DNA from: Symbiodinium natans
Lineage: Eukaryota > Sar > Dinophyceae > Suessiales > Symbiodiniaceae
Assembly (NCBI GenBank): GCA_905221605.1
Contig: CAJNDS010000198.1
Coordinates: 2,501-66,500 of the forward strand
DNA: 64,000 bases
Direction of reading: 5' to 3'
Part shown: piece after piece, positions 52,300 to 63,284 of the stretch
Layout of the letters: each line of letters opens with the position of its first letter
Numbering within the stretch: the stretch's first letter is position 1
Program-made: the position numbers and the translations under genes
Notes under the pieces: generated by a model
What the model was told of the DNA's origin: nothing
Database searches by the model: none
Seen by the model: only the letters and a program-made list of their open reading frames with translations

Positions 52300-52395
52300 A
52301 CCCTAAACCCTAAACTCTAAGCCCTAAACCCTAAACCCTTTTTGAACCAGGACCCTAAACCCTAAACCCTGAACCCTAAACCCTAAACCCTAATG
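52300..52395 (-). repeat. CCCTAAA block split by TTTTTGAACCAGG
   Basis: Two sub-blocks; the insertion after CCCTAAACCC begins with five T. Confidence 0.9.
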
Positions 52396-52504
52396 AAAGT
52401 TGACTGAGAAAAAATGTCGCAGGTACGATTGGAGAAGCTCCATCAAGCTCGGAGGCAGTGGGGACCAAAGACCCAAGCCACCTCACATGCCAGGGACTTC
52501 CCTA

Positions 52505-52590
52505 AACCCGGGCTTAGGGCTTGGGGCTTGGGGCTTAGGGCTTAGGGTTTAGGGTTTAGGGTTTAGGGTTTGGGGTTTAGGGCTTAGGGC
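52505..52590 (+). repeat. CTTGGGG/CTTAGGG/TTTAGGG block
   Basis: Variant units change stepwise from CTTGGGG to TTTAGGG and back. Confidence 0.9.
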
Positions 52591-52745
52591 ACAAGAGGTG
52601 GCTGCCCACTTGTAGGGAAGAGTCCCCAGCTACAAGCTTGGAGTTGGAATCGCACTGAGTTGGCCGCTGGCCAAAACTGCACCCATCCCGAGGTGGAAGA
52701 GGGCGCCGATCGCCAGGTTCGCACTGCACAGCCTGGGCTTAGCGT

Positions 52746-52848
52746 TGTTTTTTTTTAGGGTTTAGGGTTTAGGGTTTAGGGTTTAGGGTTTAGGGTTTAG
52801 GGTTTAGGGTTTAGGGTTTAGGGTTTAGGGTTTAGGGTTTAGGGTAAG
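52746..52848 (+). repeat. T-run followed by TTTAGGG block
   Basis: GTTGTTTTTTTTTAGGG leads into about thirteen uniform heptamers. Confidence 0.95.
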
Positions 52849-52859
52849 TTATGGCTTCG

Positions 52860-53345
52860 GGCTTTGCAGTCGCAGTAACACCTCGTGCAAGATTCCTGGT
52901 GCCCAGAGACTCCAATAACATATTTGAGGTAGCTGTGATAGGAAGCCTGCTACGACTAAGGAATACTCCTTAAGGGACCTTTGGGTCTCCCAAGTGCCCC
53001 AAACCAGCCTACCGCCACTTGCGTCCTCCCCTCATCTCCCACTCCTCCGACATACTGGTCCAGCGGATCATATCATCCTAGATATGAGTATTTCCCAAAA
53101 TTGTGCCCAAAATGCAATGATCCGGACCTCAAAAGGGGCACCTCTATTTTTGGGCACCCCCCTTTTGCCCCGAACCCCAAACCCTCCATTAAAACCGATT
53201 CACAAAATAGTAAAGTCCCTATCCAAAACCTATTCGAACAAACTCCATTTAAACCCCTTTCTAAGCCTATTGGCACCCCATATGTGCGCCCTGCCTAGGC
53301 CCTATCAAAAACCCCAACAAACCCAAAACCCTTGTTGAACCCCAA
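52860..53345. other. Unique DNA, nothing recognised
   Basis: Overlapping plus frames at 52981-53338 are Pro-rich and unsupported. Confidence 0.4.
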
Positions 53346-53504
53346 ACTCTGAACCCTGTTCCCTAAACCCTGATTTTGAGCACGGATAGAAGCTTTCCTA
53401 AACCCTAAGCCTTAAACCCTGAACCCCAAACCTTCTAAACCCTTTTCAACCTGGAAACAGCTTCATACCAGGACTCAGCACCCTTGCAAAGGCGTCATCA
53501 AACC

Positions 53505-53645
53505 TAAACCCTAAACCCTAAACCTGCTTGTGCTAGTGCGAGAGTCGAAACCCTAAACTCTAAACCCGAAACTCTAAACCCGAAACCCTAAACCCTAAAC
53601 CCTAAACCCTAAACCCTAAACCCTAAACCCTAAACCCTAAACCCC
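53505..53645 (-). repeat. CCCTAAA block carrying the TGCGAGAGTCGAAACCC motif
   Basis: The motif at 53525-53552 splits the block and is followed by CCCTAAA, CTCTAAA and CCCGAAA variants, then about nine perfect units. Confidence 0.9.
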
Positions 53646-53727
53646 TCGTGTTTTGGATGTCGGGCGGCTGGACGAACCACCGAGGGATCCTGGCTAATCG
53701 CGGCTCGGTTAGCCTTGGAAGAAGGTG

Positions 53728-53992
53728 TGGGGTTTAGGGTTTGGGGTTTAGGGTTTGGGTTTTTTTTTTCCCCTCCTGCACAGCTGGGGCGAATCCGCGT
53801 CGCAGGGCTGCTTCTGAGTACGAGTTGGCTCATTAGATCATTCCCCTCGAGCGACTGCCTCTTCTCTCTCAACAGCAAGTCTGTCACAACAAAGTCATAT
53901 ACCCACAACCCAACCTTGCAAGACAGTCGTCCAGGTTTGGGGTTTAGGGTTTAGGGTTTAGGGTAAAGTTTAGGGTTTAGGGTTTAGGGGAA
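53728..53992 (+). repeat. Two TTTAGGG blocks (53728-53758, 53937-53990)
   Basis: The first ends in ten T then CCCCTCCTGCACAGCTGGGG, again a T-run at the block border. Confidence 0.85.
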
Positions 53993-53999
53993 GCAGGTT

Positions 54000-55040
54000 T
54001 GGAAGTTCGGTTCAGGGCTTTAGGGGTGGGGGAGGGGGTTTTAGGGTGGCGCAGGGTCGGTAGCGTCCCGCGAAAGCAACGACCGCACATGAAAAAAGGG
54101 CCTCCGGGGCAAGCGGGTTGGAGGCGGGGGCCACCTCTCCTCGCGAATACTTCACGCGCACAAACGCTGCATTGGGTTATAAGTTTAACCCTGCCAACGG
54201 CATGCAAAGTTTACAAGGGCCTTGGGCGGTTTCAGGCTCCAGCCTTAGGGGCACATGCGAAGGCAAGAAGCGACCTGCCAAGCAGCACAAAACACCCATC
54301 ACCGAACCCTAACACCCTTATCTCTAACCTAAAACTTGAAAAAAGGTGGCGATCCCAAACTAGGTGAGCATCTACACTTATTCCCTTTAAACCATCATAG
54401 TTTCGTTGAATATCCCCTTGAGTGTTAATGAACATAACAGAGAAGAGCATCATTCTTAAGGAGACTGCAGCTGCATCCAGGCAGCCACTTTGCAGCATTG
54501 TACATGAAAACGCTGCCACCCAGCAAGTGCACCGCCACAGGGAAGTTTTGGTATGTGAGCAGCGTCCCGACCTAACTTGCTGATTCAAGGATACAGAACC
54601 AGAAAAAGGCCGGTCGCAAAGTTCCTCCGTCACTTAGCTCCCTGCTACGATCGGCAATCAACTTGAGTTCTTTTCGGTACCAGTCTAGCGGGCTCAGGGT
54701 TCAGGAGGTCCGACTCTGTGTGCAGAGCTAAGAGCGTGGGGACACCCTCTCCGATGCCCTCGAACCTCAGCATCCCTGTCACTTTGCTGCCCAGACCACC
54801 CACGAAGGCGCCAAGGAAGCGAGTGCCAGCGGTGGCCCCCCAGCAGAGGTGGCCGCACCACACAGGAGCAAGAGCCTTTGCTGAGTTTTCTCTAGGGGTC
54901 TGCTCAGAACCCTAAAGCCTAAACCCTAAACTTTAAAAAGAATCTTACAAGTAGTGAACAACCACAAGCGAGTGCTGCAAAGGACCCTGCGCGCCACAAA
55001 ATGGCCCTTAGACCTCTGCACTACAGCCGCAATCTAAACT
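54000..55040. other. Unique region, no supported gene
   Basis: A minus frame of 133 codons at 54232-54633 and shorter ones at 54645-54915 show no motif I recognise. Confidence 0.4.
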
Positions 55041-55044
55041 CTAT

Positions 55045-55142
55045 CATCTAGAGGCCTTAACAAGTAGAATAGGGTCTTGCGGGGGGGGGGGGGGGGGTCT
55101 TATCATAATATAAATTCTATAGGGACCACAAGGGCAAACCAT
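55045..55142 (+). mobile_element. Family C MITE-like element, copy 6
   Basis: CTAGAGGCCTTAACAAGTAG then AATAGGGTCTTGCGG, a G-run of 17, TTATCATAATAT and TATAGGGACCACAAGGG. Confidence 0.6.
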
Positions 55143-55244
55143 GCTCTCTGGACCAGTGCAAGCTGCCCGATGGTTGCCAGACCGCTGCTCTCGCCCAGCA
55201 AGCCTGAGCTCAAGCCAGCTGCGCCATCTAGAAGCGACAGGGTA

Positions 55245-55320
55245 TCCTAAACCCTAAACCTTAAACCCTGAACCCCAAGCCCTAAATCCTAAACCCTAAA
55301 CCTTAAACCCTAAACCCTCT
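55245..55320 (-). repeat. CCCTAAA/CCTTAAA block
   Basis: About ten heptamers with CCTTAAA, CCCTGAA and CCCCAAG variants. Confidence 0.9.
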
Positions 55321-55452
55321 GGCAGACCAACCACTGCCGGCTTCAGTAGAGTTTATGAGGTCGAGTCGGCAACCTGCGACACGCAGAGGAAGAACGCGCA
55401 AAAGCTTTCGACCAGCGTACCAGGGTACGGAGTAAAGTTGTCCAGTACCTAG

Positions 55453-55530
55453 GGGTTTTAAAGGTTAACCTTTGGGATTATAAGGGGAATATATTAACCC
55501 AAAAAGGTTAAAGGTTACCTACTCTACTAC
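55453..55530. repeat. Hairpin AAAGGTTAACCTTTGGG
   Basis: TTTTAAAGGTTAACCTTTGGG faces CCCAAAAAGGTTAAAGGTTA about 25 bp away. Single copy in this window. Confidence 0.7.
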
Positions 55531-55923
55531 TAAGGTAATTACATAAGAGGGCCCAACTGCCCTAAACCCTGTGGCAACACGCTTGCAGGGACCCTCGCCT
55601 GGAAAAGGCATCACTGAGCTCCGGTCAAGTTTTGTCCCTCAACCCCATAAAACTTTCGAGGAGATTCGGGGAGTTCAGCGGAGTTTAAGGGGTTCAGGCC
55701 AGCCCCCCACCCACCAGGGGCTCTGAGGTTTAGGACCCCTCCACTCGCTCCCTTGGACCCCTAAGGCGGTACTCTTGGGTTTGGGGTTTAGGGCTTAGGG
55801 TTTAGGATTTAGGGTTTGGGAACCCCTTTTAAAGGGCATACAAGGGCCATGTTCGAAGTGCATTCAGGGAACCTCTTAGGGACAGATCCTTAGGGGTCCG
55901 AGTATGCTTCCCTTGACTGCACG

Positions 55924-56034
55924 CCCAAAGAGCCCAGTACCCCTTAACTAAGCAATATACCCCTTAAATCAGATTCAGGGCCCCTATATAGTTTAGGGCA
56001 TATTCCTTGTTTAAGGGGCATTGGGCTCTCTGGG
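55924..56034. mobile_element. Family A palindromic element, copy 6
   Basis: A diverged copy: ends CCCAAAGAGCCCAGTACCCC and GGGGCATTGGGCTCTCTGGG; the centre has become AGGGCCCCTA instead of AGGATCCCT. Confidence 0.85.
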
Positions 56035-56039
56035 TGGCT

Positions 56040-56540
56040 CCTAGACCAGCCGAGCGGCAGGAAATACTCCTGGGGATGGAGAGCCTGGGCTGTTCACCGG
56101 GATTGCCACCAAAGATTGCGCCTGTGACAACAGAACTCAGAAAGGATTCTCAAAGTACATCCCAGGAGCTTTCCATCGTCCTCCTCCTCCTCTCCAGCTC
56201 CTGGACACAAGTAGACGCTGGCCACTTTGGGGTTTGGCATCTTTTTTGCTTGGGGAAGGATGGTTGGACATGGGCTTTGGCTGCCACCAGCCCGCCTGCC
56301 GCAGCAGCGCGTGCCGGTGAGAGAACAAAAAATTCAAGTAGGGGAAGCCTCTTGCTAAACTGAGGGGCGAATGCTGGGGATGTGCAGGCCTGTGTGCAAG
56401 ACAAGCCTGCACGGATGTTGCTGCACGCTTTCTCTGGCATCTACTGCTAGCGGCTTCGGGCTTCAGCTGCCAAAGCGACACCCCAACACGACGCGCTCAA
56501 CCGAAAGAACCTTCAGCTTCAACATCCCAAACCCTAGGGT
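56040..56540. other. Unique DNA, no supported gene
   Basis: Frames on both strands between 56007 and 56481 overlap; the plus one begins inside the hairpin, so it is not a credible gene. Confidence 0.4.
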
Positions 56541-56600
56541 TTAGGGCTTTGGGTGTTTTTTGGCACCCGCGTAGCTGGACGAACTGCTCAGCAGGTCTCT
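56541..56600 (+). other. T-run/GGCACCCG junction motif
   Basis: TTTAGGGCTTTGGGTG is followed by T6 and GGCACCCGCGTAGCTGGAC, another member of the recurrent junction. Confidence 0.7.
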
Positions 56601-56642
56601 GTCTGTGCTCCCTCTCAAATCGCCTCACAGCCCCCTGTTTTG

Positions 56643-56775
56643 GGTTTATGGTTTATGGTTTATGGTTTATGGTTTATGGTTTATGGTTTATGGTTTATGG
56701 TTTATGGTTTATGGTTTTTGGTTTTTGGTTTGTGGTTTGTGGTTTGTGGTTTGTGGTTTGTGGTTTGTGGTTTAA
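56643..56775 (+). repeat. TTTATGG and TTTGTGG heptamer arrays
   Basis: About ten TTTATGG, two TTTTTGG and six TTTGTGG units, ending TTTAAGG. Heptamer phase is unbroken across the changes. Confidence 0.95.
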
Positions 56776-57107
56776 GGTTCTGTCGGACAGCTTCACAACC
56801 TGGACAGCCAAGCCACCGAAAACAGTCGCCAGCCTTATCTCAAAATCACACACGCCAAAGCCTTTCCTTCAAAACCCTTACATTCGACTGAGCACCTTAA
56901 GTGAAGCCACCAAAACCCAAACCAAAAGAAACATCTAAATGTCCCCCCCCCTCCACCCCGGACCCACAGAACCAAACAACAAAAGTTGCAGAAAAGGAGG
57001 TCCGCCGTGGCTCAGCGTGCTCTGCTCGCCCGCCAGATCAATGCCCAGAAGCCTTGTGTCGTAAGCCGGATTCAGGGGGGGAGAGGCTTGACTGGTTCAG
57101 GTTCTTC

Positions 57108-57201
57108 GCCCCCTTAAACTAACAGTTCCTTTCTAGGGATTCTCGTACCCGCTATGATAATCCCGATTAGGGACTGTTAGTATAAGAGGGAACATCCCAA
57201 G
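57108..57201 (+). mobile_element. Family B hairpin element, copy 7
   Basis: CCCCTTAAACTAACAGTTCC and GGGACTGTTAGTATAAGAGG are inverted arms; ends GGAACATCCCAAGG. Confidence 0.75.
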
Positions 57202-57232
57202 GCTTAGGGTCCAGGGACTTCTCTTGTTGGGT

Positions 57233-57546
57233 TTAGTGGGCTTGGGGCTTGGGTTGGAGTTGACATCCGGGTGTCAAGGGGGCCCGGTTGAGGAGCCGCC
57301 GCAATCTGCGGGGGACGCGAAGGATGAAGAACATCAGACACCACCGCTGCGCACATGCTTCCTCCAAAATGTTGAGAGCCTGAGGGTGCTTGCGAGATGA
57401 AGCGGGGTCAGCACGCCAAATCCCTCGACTCTCTTGCGCACCAGCCGCCAGCGGGCAAAGTCCACGGTGTCGAGGGTCAGCACGACGAGTGGCCGCAACC
57501 TGAAGCACTGGCCCAACCAGAACATGGTGGCATGTGGACTACTCAC
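57233..57546 (-). CDS. Possible decayed coding fragment, unrecognised
   Basis: Two overlapping minus frames look complementary: the upstream one contains QCFRLRPLVVLTLDTVDF, the downstream one LNILEEACAQRWCLMFFILR. A frameshift near 57400 would join them in one line. I do not recognise a family and the call is weak. Confidence 0.2.
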
Positions 57547-57587
57547 TGACCCTTCATCACCACAAAGCCGAACAAAACCCCCTAAAC

Positions 57588-57695
57588 CCTAAGAGCCCAA
57601 TATTGCTCAATTAAGGAATATTCCTTAAATCATATTAAGGATCCCTATATGATTTCAGGAATATTCCTTAATTAAGCTGTATTGGGCTCTTTGGG
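57588..57695. mobile_element. Family A palindromic element, copy 7
   Basis: It sits directly between CCCCTAAACCCT on the left and CAAACCCTAAACCC on the right, so it is flanked by CCCTAAA-type DNA on both sides. Centre AAGGATCCCT. Confidence 0.92.
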
Positions 57696-57834
57696 CAAAC
57701 CCTAAACCCTTTAAGCCCTAAACCCCCCTAACACCGTCTCAAGGCGAGCGTCGGTCGATGGAGCTCCACTGGCCGAACGTGGCGAAGCAAAGACGCGGCC
57801 TGGCCGAGGCGTTCGGGTTTGGGTTGCAGGGTGC

Positions 57835-57905
57835 GTTTAGGGTTCAGGGTTTAGGGTTTAGGGTTTAGGGTTTAGGGTTCAGGGTTCAGGGTTTAGGGTT
57901 CAGGA
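57835..57905 (+). repeat. TTTAGGG/TTCAGGG block
   Basis: About nine heptamers. Confidence 0.9.
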
Positions 57906-58254
57906 TGGTTTAGGGAGATGCCTTGGAGATTTAGTGACTACAGGGGCCCTTTAGGGGCTTCTTTTCCAGAAGGCTCTGGTTTGAATGGGTTGGGGGTGGC
58001 AAAGGGACTTTGGCCGCTTCTCTGACGCCTGCTGCTCACAGTCGAGCCAGAGCAGGTCCTCTTTCCTCCCAGCAAATCGAAGCAAACCCTAAACCTAAAC
58101 CCTGCAAATGGAAGCACGGCTCATGGATGTTCACGGTTTTGGGGTTGGTTCACAGCCGACCACTACCGCCGAAGGCTGCGAATGGGGTTTGAGGCTTTCG
58201 GGAGCAGGCTTCCATCTTTAGGAGGGCGCCCCCCCAAGCTGGGGGCCGCAATTT

Positions 58255-58385
58255 CTAAGCCCCACCCTAAACCCTTTTTGCAGGACTTGTGCAAACGCAC
58301 CCTAAACCCTAAACCCTAAACCCTAAACCCCGAACTTAAACCCTAAACCTCAACCCTGAACCCTTAACTCTGAACCCTAAGAGGC
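58255..58385 (-). repeat. CCCTAAA block with T-run side motif
   Basis: CCCTAAACCC is followed by five T and GCAGGACTTGTGCAAACGC at 58264-58298, then CCCTAAA units resume with CCTGAAC variants. Confidence 0.85.
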
Positions 58386-58399
58386 ACTGTCCTGCCGGC

Positions 58400-59210
58400 C
58401 ATCTTCGACCTTAGGTAAGGGCATACCCTCGACTCAGCTCACGCCACTGCCGGAGTTTCGGGGTTTAGGGTTTAGGGTGAAGGGTTTAGGGTCTTGGGTC
58501 TGGGGGGGGGCTGCAGGGCTTATGGGCTCCTGTGGGCCTTTAAAAACTGCAGCTCCAGAAGGTAACATGCAGCATCTGCCCTTCAAGCCCCAAGGTTCAA
58601 CCTTGCGCCCTCAACCGCAAACAAAGCCCAAGCCCTAAACCCTCCAAAGCTTTCGGGGGGGGGGGGGGGGGGGCCTGCGCGTTGCTTTTTCATACCCTGA
58701 AAGCTCCGAGGATTGCTTCAGGCTTCACGTTTTTTCGGTTTGGGCTTGGGGCTTAGGGGTTGAAGGCGCCGAGGAGCATCGCCATTCCTGCGGACCTGAC
58801 CAGCAATTTCACTTAACAGACTCTTGGAAGGGGCTCCCAGGAGCAGGATTTAGGGTTTAGGGTATAGTGGAGAGTATATCTGCCAGGGTCCTTGTAGTCC
58901 CATCATATTCCTACTCTCTTCGCTGGGTTGATGTAAGGTCAAGGTGCCTCCACCCGTTCTATCCGAATGATGAGAGCATCTGTTTGCAAGGAAGGGATGA
59001 AAGGCCTTGGCACACAATGGGTCCCATGATGCCATCCTCGAGCCGGGGCAAAACCCTCTCGCCGCGGTTTTACAGCCCGCACCCCCTTCAACCAGTAGAA
59101 CATGCTATACGGCTACACAGCAAGATCTACAGTTCAATAACCTTAGGGCAGCGAGGGGGTTCTCATCTTAAGGGTGAGGGAAGCAAAGGGCTCAGGGTGC
59201 TGTGACCCAG
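58400..59210. other. Mixed unique DNA, no supported gene
   Basis: A small TTTAGGG block at 58458-58495, a G-run at 58656-58673, and a plus frame 58867-59205 without motifs. Confidence 0.4.
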
Positions 59211-59334
59211 CTTACTGTTGGTTAGTAGGGAAATGGGGGAATGAGGTACCCTATATAATCCCTTAAAGGGTATATATATATATATATATATAACGGGTAC
59301 CTCATTCCCTCATTCCCTGCTAACCATCAGTAAG
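59211..59334. mobile_element. Family E hairpin element, copy 2
   Basis: The outer arms CTTACTGTTGGTTAGTAGGG and TGCTAACCATCAGTAAG and the inner arms GGGGGAATGAGGTACC and GGTACCTCATTCCCTC match; the centre holds CCCTTAAAGGG and (TA)n. Confidence 0.9.
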
Positions 59335-59439
59335 CAAGGACTGCCAGGGCCGAGCCTCTGCTGGCGGAGAGGCGCGTTCCGGCTGCGGAAGGCTTTGGAT
59401 GCTGGGAACCGCAAGGCTTGGACCGATGCGGAGAGGTTT

Positions 59440-59610
59440 GTCAACCCTAAACCCTAAACCCTAAACCCTAAACCCTAGACCCTAGACCCTAAAACCTTTT
59501 TTGCAACTGGGCTTGAGGACCAGCCAGATTCATCTCCAAGCATCAGCATCTCACCCCTAAAACCTGAACCCTAAATCCTAAACCCTAACCCTGATTCTCC
59601 GACACTTCGG
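59440..59610 (-). repeat. CCCTAAA blocks with T-run side motif
   Basis: 59440-59490 carries CCCTAAA and CCCTAGA units, then CCTTTTTTGCAACTGGGC; a second small block lies at 59556-59592. Confidence 0.85.
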
Positions 59611-59764
59611 ATCAGCTTCCAAACGCAGTCCAAACTTTAACAAGGATCCGAGGGATTGTGCAGGGAAGACGGTTGCAAGGGGGGGAGGGGGTCCTCTGTG
59701 TGAGGGACCCTTCCGGGACTCCTTTGTTGTACGAGAACCACGCTGTGCATGTAAATGTATCTGT

Positions 59765-59970
59765 ACGGGTTTAGGGGTTTAGGGGTTAGGGGTTTGGGGT
59801 TTAGGGGTTTAGGGGTTTAGGGGTTTAGGGGTTTAGGGGTTTAGGGGTTTAGGGGTTTAGGGGTTTAGGGGTTTAGGGGTTTAGGGGTTTAGGGGTCTAG
59901 GGGTTTCGGGGTTTAGGGGTTTTAGGGGTTTAGGGGTCTAGGGGTTTAGGGGTTTAGGGGTTTAGGGCAT
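59765..59970 (+). repeat. TTTAGGGG octamer array
   Basis: About twenty-four TTTAGGGG units with rare TCTAGGGG and TTTCGGGG, the second such array after 9150-9355. Confidence 0.95.
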
Positions 59971-60371
59971 GAGAGCACCCATTGCACACGTTGATGTATC
60001 CGTTGGGGGCAAGGGAGGGGGCAGGGCGCAGATTTAGAACAACCCCCGTTTGTGCTCAGGGTCCTGTGCCAGTTCTTGTCCTCGCTCCACCTCGCAGACC
60101 GGAGAACGAAAGTAGAATTATACCCCTCCACCCAGGTTTAGGGTTTAGGGTTTAAGGGAAAGGGATGCAATGACCCCTTTTCTAGCTTAACCCCAGAAAG
60201 CCTCACATCTCGCCTGTGCATAGTTTGCCCTAAACCCTAAACCTCAAACCCAAAACCCAACCCTAAACCCTTTGCTAGAGCATGTCTTGCGCACTTCTTT
60301 CTGTCGTTAACACCCCTTCCATGCCTGAAACCACCTAGACCAAGGCCCATGTGACTTTTACAACACTCAAA

Positions 60372-60430
60372 ATTTATATATGTGCATATGTATACATATA
60401 CATATATATATATATATATCTATATATCCT
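60372..60430 (+). repeat. AT/CATA microsatellite
   Basis: ATATGTGCATATGTATACATA and (AT)n. Confidence 0.95.
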
Positions 60431-60780
60431 TTGAGAAATGAGATGTACAATTAAGTTCATCGCCACGTTCTCTAAACGGTAGTTCTTTATCTGAGCTTCT
60501 CGAAACAAGCCCTGAATCTGAGCCCTGGGTCTGCGAGGTTTCGGCTCTTGAGGTTCTGATGCCAAGGGCTTCGGGGTGTTCAGGGACGTTTGATCGCTTA
60601 GGAATGCTGCCGCTTTCGCACTTGCACGCTACAAGTACCGACTTGCCTGAATACCCAGCATCTGCAAGCACAGACAAAGGACAAGCAGTTCTAACTGGCA
60701 AAATCACACAGCACGCCGGAATACAAACGCCCTTTTAGGCACGCTCTACTGTCCACACAAGCAGATCAATCCCTTTTAAA
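60430..60780. other. Unique DNA, nothing recognised
   Basis: A minus frame at 60420-60707 starts inside the microsatellite flank and has no motif. Confidence 0.4.
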
Positions 60781-60783
60781 TTG

Positions 60784-60858
60784 GGTTTGGGGCTTAGGGT
60801 TTAGAGTTTAGGATTTAGGATTTAGGGTTTCGGGTTTCGGGTTTATTTAGGGTTTAAC
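60784..60858 (+). repeat. Degenerate TTTAGGG block
   Basis: TTTAGAG, TTTAGGA and TTTCGGG variants. Confidence 0.85.
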
Positions 60859-60980
60859 CCAAAATCCCAGATCACAAGCCCATTCGGCACCTCATCCTCC
60901 CACCGCTCCCAACGTTCTTGGTCCCGTTTCCGGTCTGCTTCTGCAGGCGGGCTAGCGATGAACTTGGGCTGATTTGGGGG

Positions 60981-61042
60981 TTTCCGAAATTAGGGTACCT
61001 TACTGGGGTCCTCATTATAAAGGAATCCTACTATTTGGGGGG
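60981..61042 (+). mobile_element. Family F element, copy 3
   Basis: TTCCGAAATTAGGGTACC and TATAAAGGAATCCTACTATT, as at 23727. Confidence 0.6.
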
Positions 61043-61044
61043 GT

Positions 61045-62085
61045 CTATGTTAAAGCCCCATTTGGTGGCGTGCTCGTGAAGACATGCAGGGTCGGTGTCT
61101 ATACGCCCTGCGATCGGGGGACGCGCTTGACAGTCTTGTTAAAGGTGCCTCGTGAACATGTTGACGTTGTGCCAGCTTTCTTTCCCCAAACACCCCTCAA
61201 CAAGTGTGTGCCTGGGCGGTGTGGTTGGGCCTGGGGCCTAGGTTTCTGCGAGCTGACCTTTTGTGTAGAGCCCACCCTGAGCAGTGACCAGACTGACACG
61301 TACAGCGGCGCAAAGCCGGATGCCTTTTGGATGGCTTTGTTGGGGTTTAGGGTTTGGGGGTTTACTCGCTCACGCTTGGGTGGCGTTCAGGCTCACTCTA
61401 TGCGTCAGAGCTCTGCCAGCTTAAGGTTTAGGACTCTACACGGCCTGCTTCTTGAAGCCCTCCCTGTCGGACGGCTTTCCGCAACAGCCTCAACAGGCGA
61501 GACTGAGAGGTTTGCGGGAACCTGACGCCTTTCCATTAGGGTTCAGGGCTAGACTCTCATGTCTGCGACAAGCTAGGCGAGGTCAGAAGCCTCCTGACCC
61601 AACCCTCCGAGACTACCCGAAACTCTCTCACCTCTCTCCCTTCATGTGCTTTGGGCTTTGGGGGGCCAAAGGCGAAGATCCTGTAAACCCGTAAGCCAGC
61701 CATGGCCCAAAACCAGAATACCGAAAACCCTACTGCCCACATAGACCTTAAACCCTGAACCCGAATCCCGTTCTTCCTAAGCCCCCTTTCGGCATGCCGG
61801 AAGAGGCCGCAAGCTCAAAATGTGCAAGGGGCCCATGGGCTATCGCTGCGACCTAAGCCTCAGAACCAAAAAAACCCTCTGCCTGACCTGGGAAACCCGC
61901 GGAACAACACACTCCGAGCGCAGGGATTTCCCACAACATCTTATCCCAACCGTGAAGCCAGTAAGACGGGCCACGCATACGCCGCCCGGAGCTGCTGGAA
62001 GTCCTGGCATCGTGCTTTCTGGAGCAGGGATCAGGGCCCGGGCCTAGCTACACGACAGGTGCAAAGCTGCGTGAGCCCTTTTGGG
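61045..62085. other. 1-kb region without long telomeric blocks, no supported gene
   Basis: The plus frame 60974-61525 (183 codons) starts inside the family F element and runs through a TTTAGGG-like stretch, so it is not accepted although RLTVLLKVPREHVDVVPAFF looks protein-like. Confidence 0.35.
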
Positions 62086-62089
62086 GTAG

Positions 62090-62136
62090 GGACAAGGATG
62101 TTCCAACTTTTTGGAGCTTACTGTAAAGCCCCAAAA
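62090..62136 (+). mobile_element. Family H half element
   Basis: AAGGATGTTCCAACTTTTTGG then AGCTTACTGTAAAGCCCC equals one arm of 27040-27146. Confidence 0.65.
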
Positions 62137-62309
62137 GGGGACCTTGACCTCCAGATCTGAGCCGGCATGGCATCTAGCACCAAGCAGCACAAGCCCCGGA
62201 AAGAAGCCTGGAAGAACTTGGCACTAACGGCGCCCGAGCTGCCAAGAGACTGCACTACATATGCTTCGCAAAGGCAAACCTGCCCCTAAACCCTGAACCC
62301 TTTTTACGG

Positions 62310-62355
62310 CTAGGACTACCCTAAGCCCTAAACCCTAAACCCTAAACCCTAAACC
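62310..62355 (-). repeat. Interstitial CCCTAAA block
   Basis: Five heptamers after CCCTAAG. Confidence 0.9.
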
Positions 62356-62454
62356 CACGTCCCATGGCCCAAAACCGAAGGCCCGAACATCCGAACATCG
62401 CATCCAAGATGCATCCCTTTGCCTGGGACCAAGGGATCTGAGCCCCCTGTTCTA

Positions 62455-62578
62455 AACTCTAAACCCTCAACCCTAAACCCTAAACCCTAAACCCTAAACC
62501 CTAAACCCTAAACCCTAAACCCTAAACCCTAAACCCTAAACCCTAAACCCTAAACCCTAAACCCTAACTAACCCTAGA
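62455..62578 (-). repeat. Interstitial CCCTAAA block
   Basis: About sixteen uniform heptamers. Confidence 0.95.
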
Positions 62579-62687
62579 GGGAAAACACACGCAGCCTCCT
62601 GCGGGCCTCTTTGCTTCCTCCAGCATCTGGGTGCGCCGTCTTCGCCTTGCCGGGCTTAAGGCTCAGGGCCTCGTGCTTTGTGGCGCC

Positions 62688-62772
62688 CGAAACCCTAAAC
62701 CCTAAACCCTGCAACAGGCTTGCTACCTCGCCCTAAACCCTAAACCCTAAACCCTAAACCCTAAACCCAACC
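62688..62772 (-). repeat. Two short CCCTAAA blocks
   Basis: Split by GCAACAGGCTTGCTACCTCG. Confidence 0.9.
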
Positions 62773-63029
62773 TATCAACACCTGCTTGCTTACAAGCCCT
62801 GCAGCAGAGATCCAAGAAGGCCTTGGCCCGCCACGGGCTTCAGGGTTCTCGAGCATCGATCCCGATCATCTACGAGGCATATGGCAAGTTTAGGGTTTAA
62901 CCCCTGAATTCACCCTGAAAACCCGGTTGCATCCTAAAGGAATCCTAAACCCTCGGATCCTTCTCAACAGTTCGCCCTACAGGGCTTTGGGTTTAGGGCT
63001 CTCCTGGGATCCTTCGGACACCCCTAAAC

Positions 63030-63155
63030 CCTGACCCGAAACCCTTTTGAATAAGCCCTAAACCCAAACCCTAAACCCTAAACCCCAAACCCTAAACCCT
63101 TAACCCTAAACCCTAAACCCTAGCCCTAAACCCCAAACCCAAAACCCTAAACCCC
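63030..63155 (-). repeat. CCCTAAA/CCCCAAA block
   Basis: About fourteen units with CCCCAAA, CCCTTAA and CCCTAGC variants. Confidence 0.9.
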
Positions 63156-63284
63156 CTCGACACAGCGCTCGAAGCCCTCCAAAACCTTGGCGCGAAAAGA
63201 CCGGCGCAGGGCTTGCGTGTCGACCTCGGCGCGAGCGATGCTTTGCTTACTTTGTGTTGGTTTCTCGTTTTTGCTTTTTCCTTT

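Noticed and set aside
56007..56363. 118-codon plus-strand gene
   Set aside because: Its start lies inside the family A palindrome and no motif is seen.
56549..56938. Protein with repeated YGLWFMV
   Set aside because: Translation of the TTTATGG heptamer array.
60974..61525. 183-codon plus-strand gene
   Set aside because: It starts inside a family F element and passes through telomere-like sequence.
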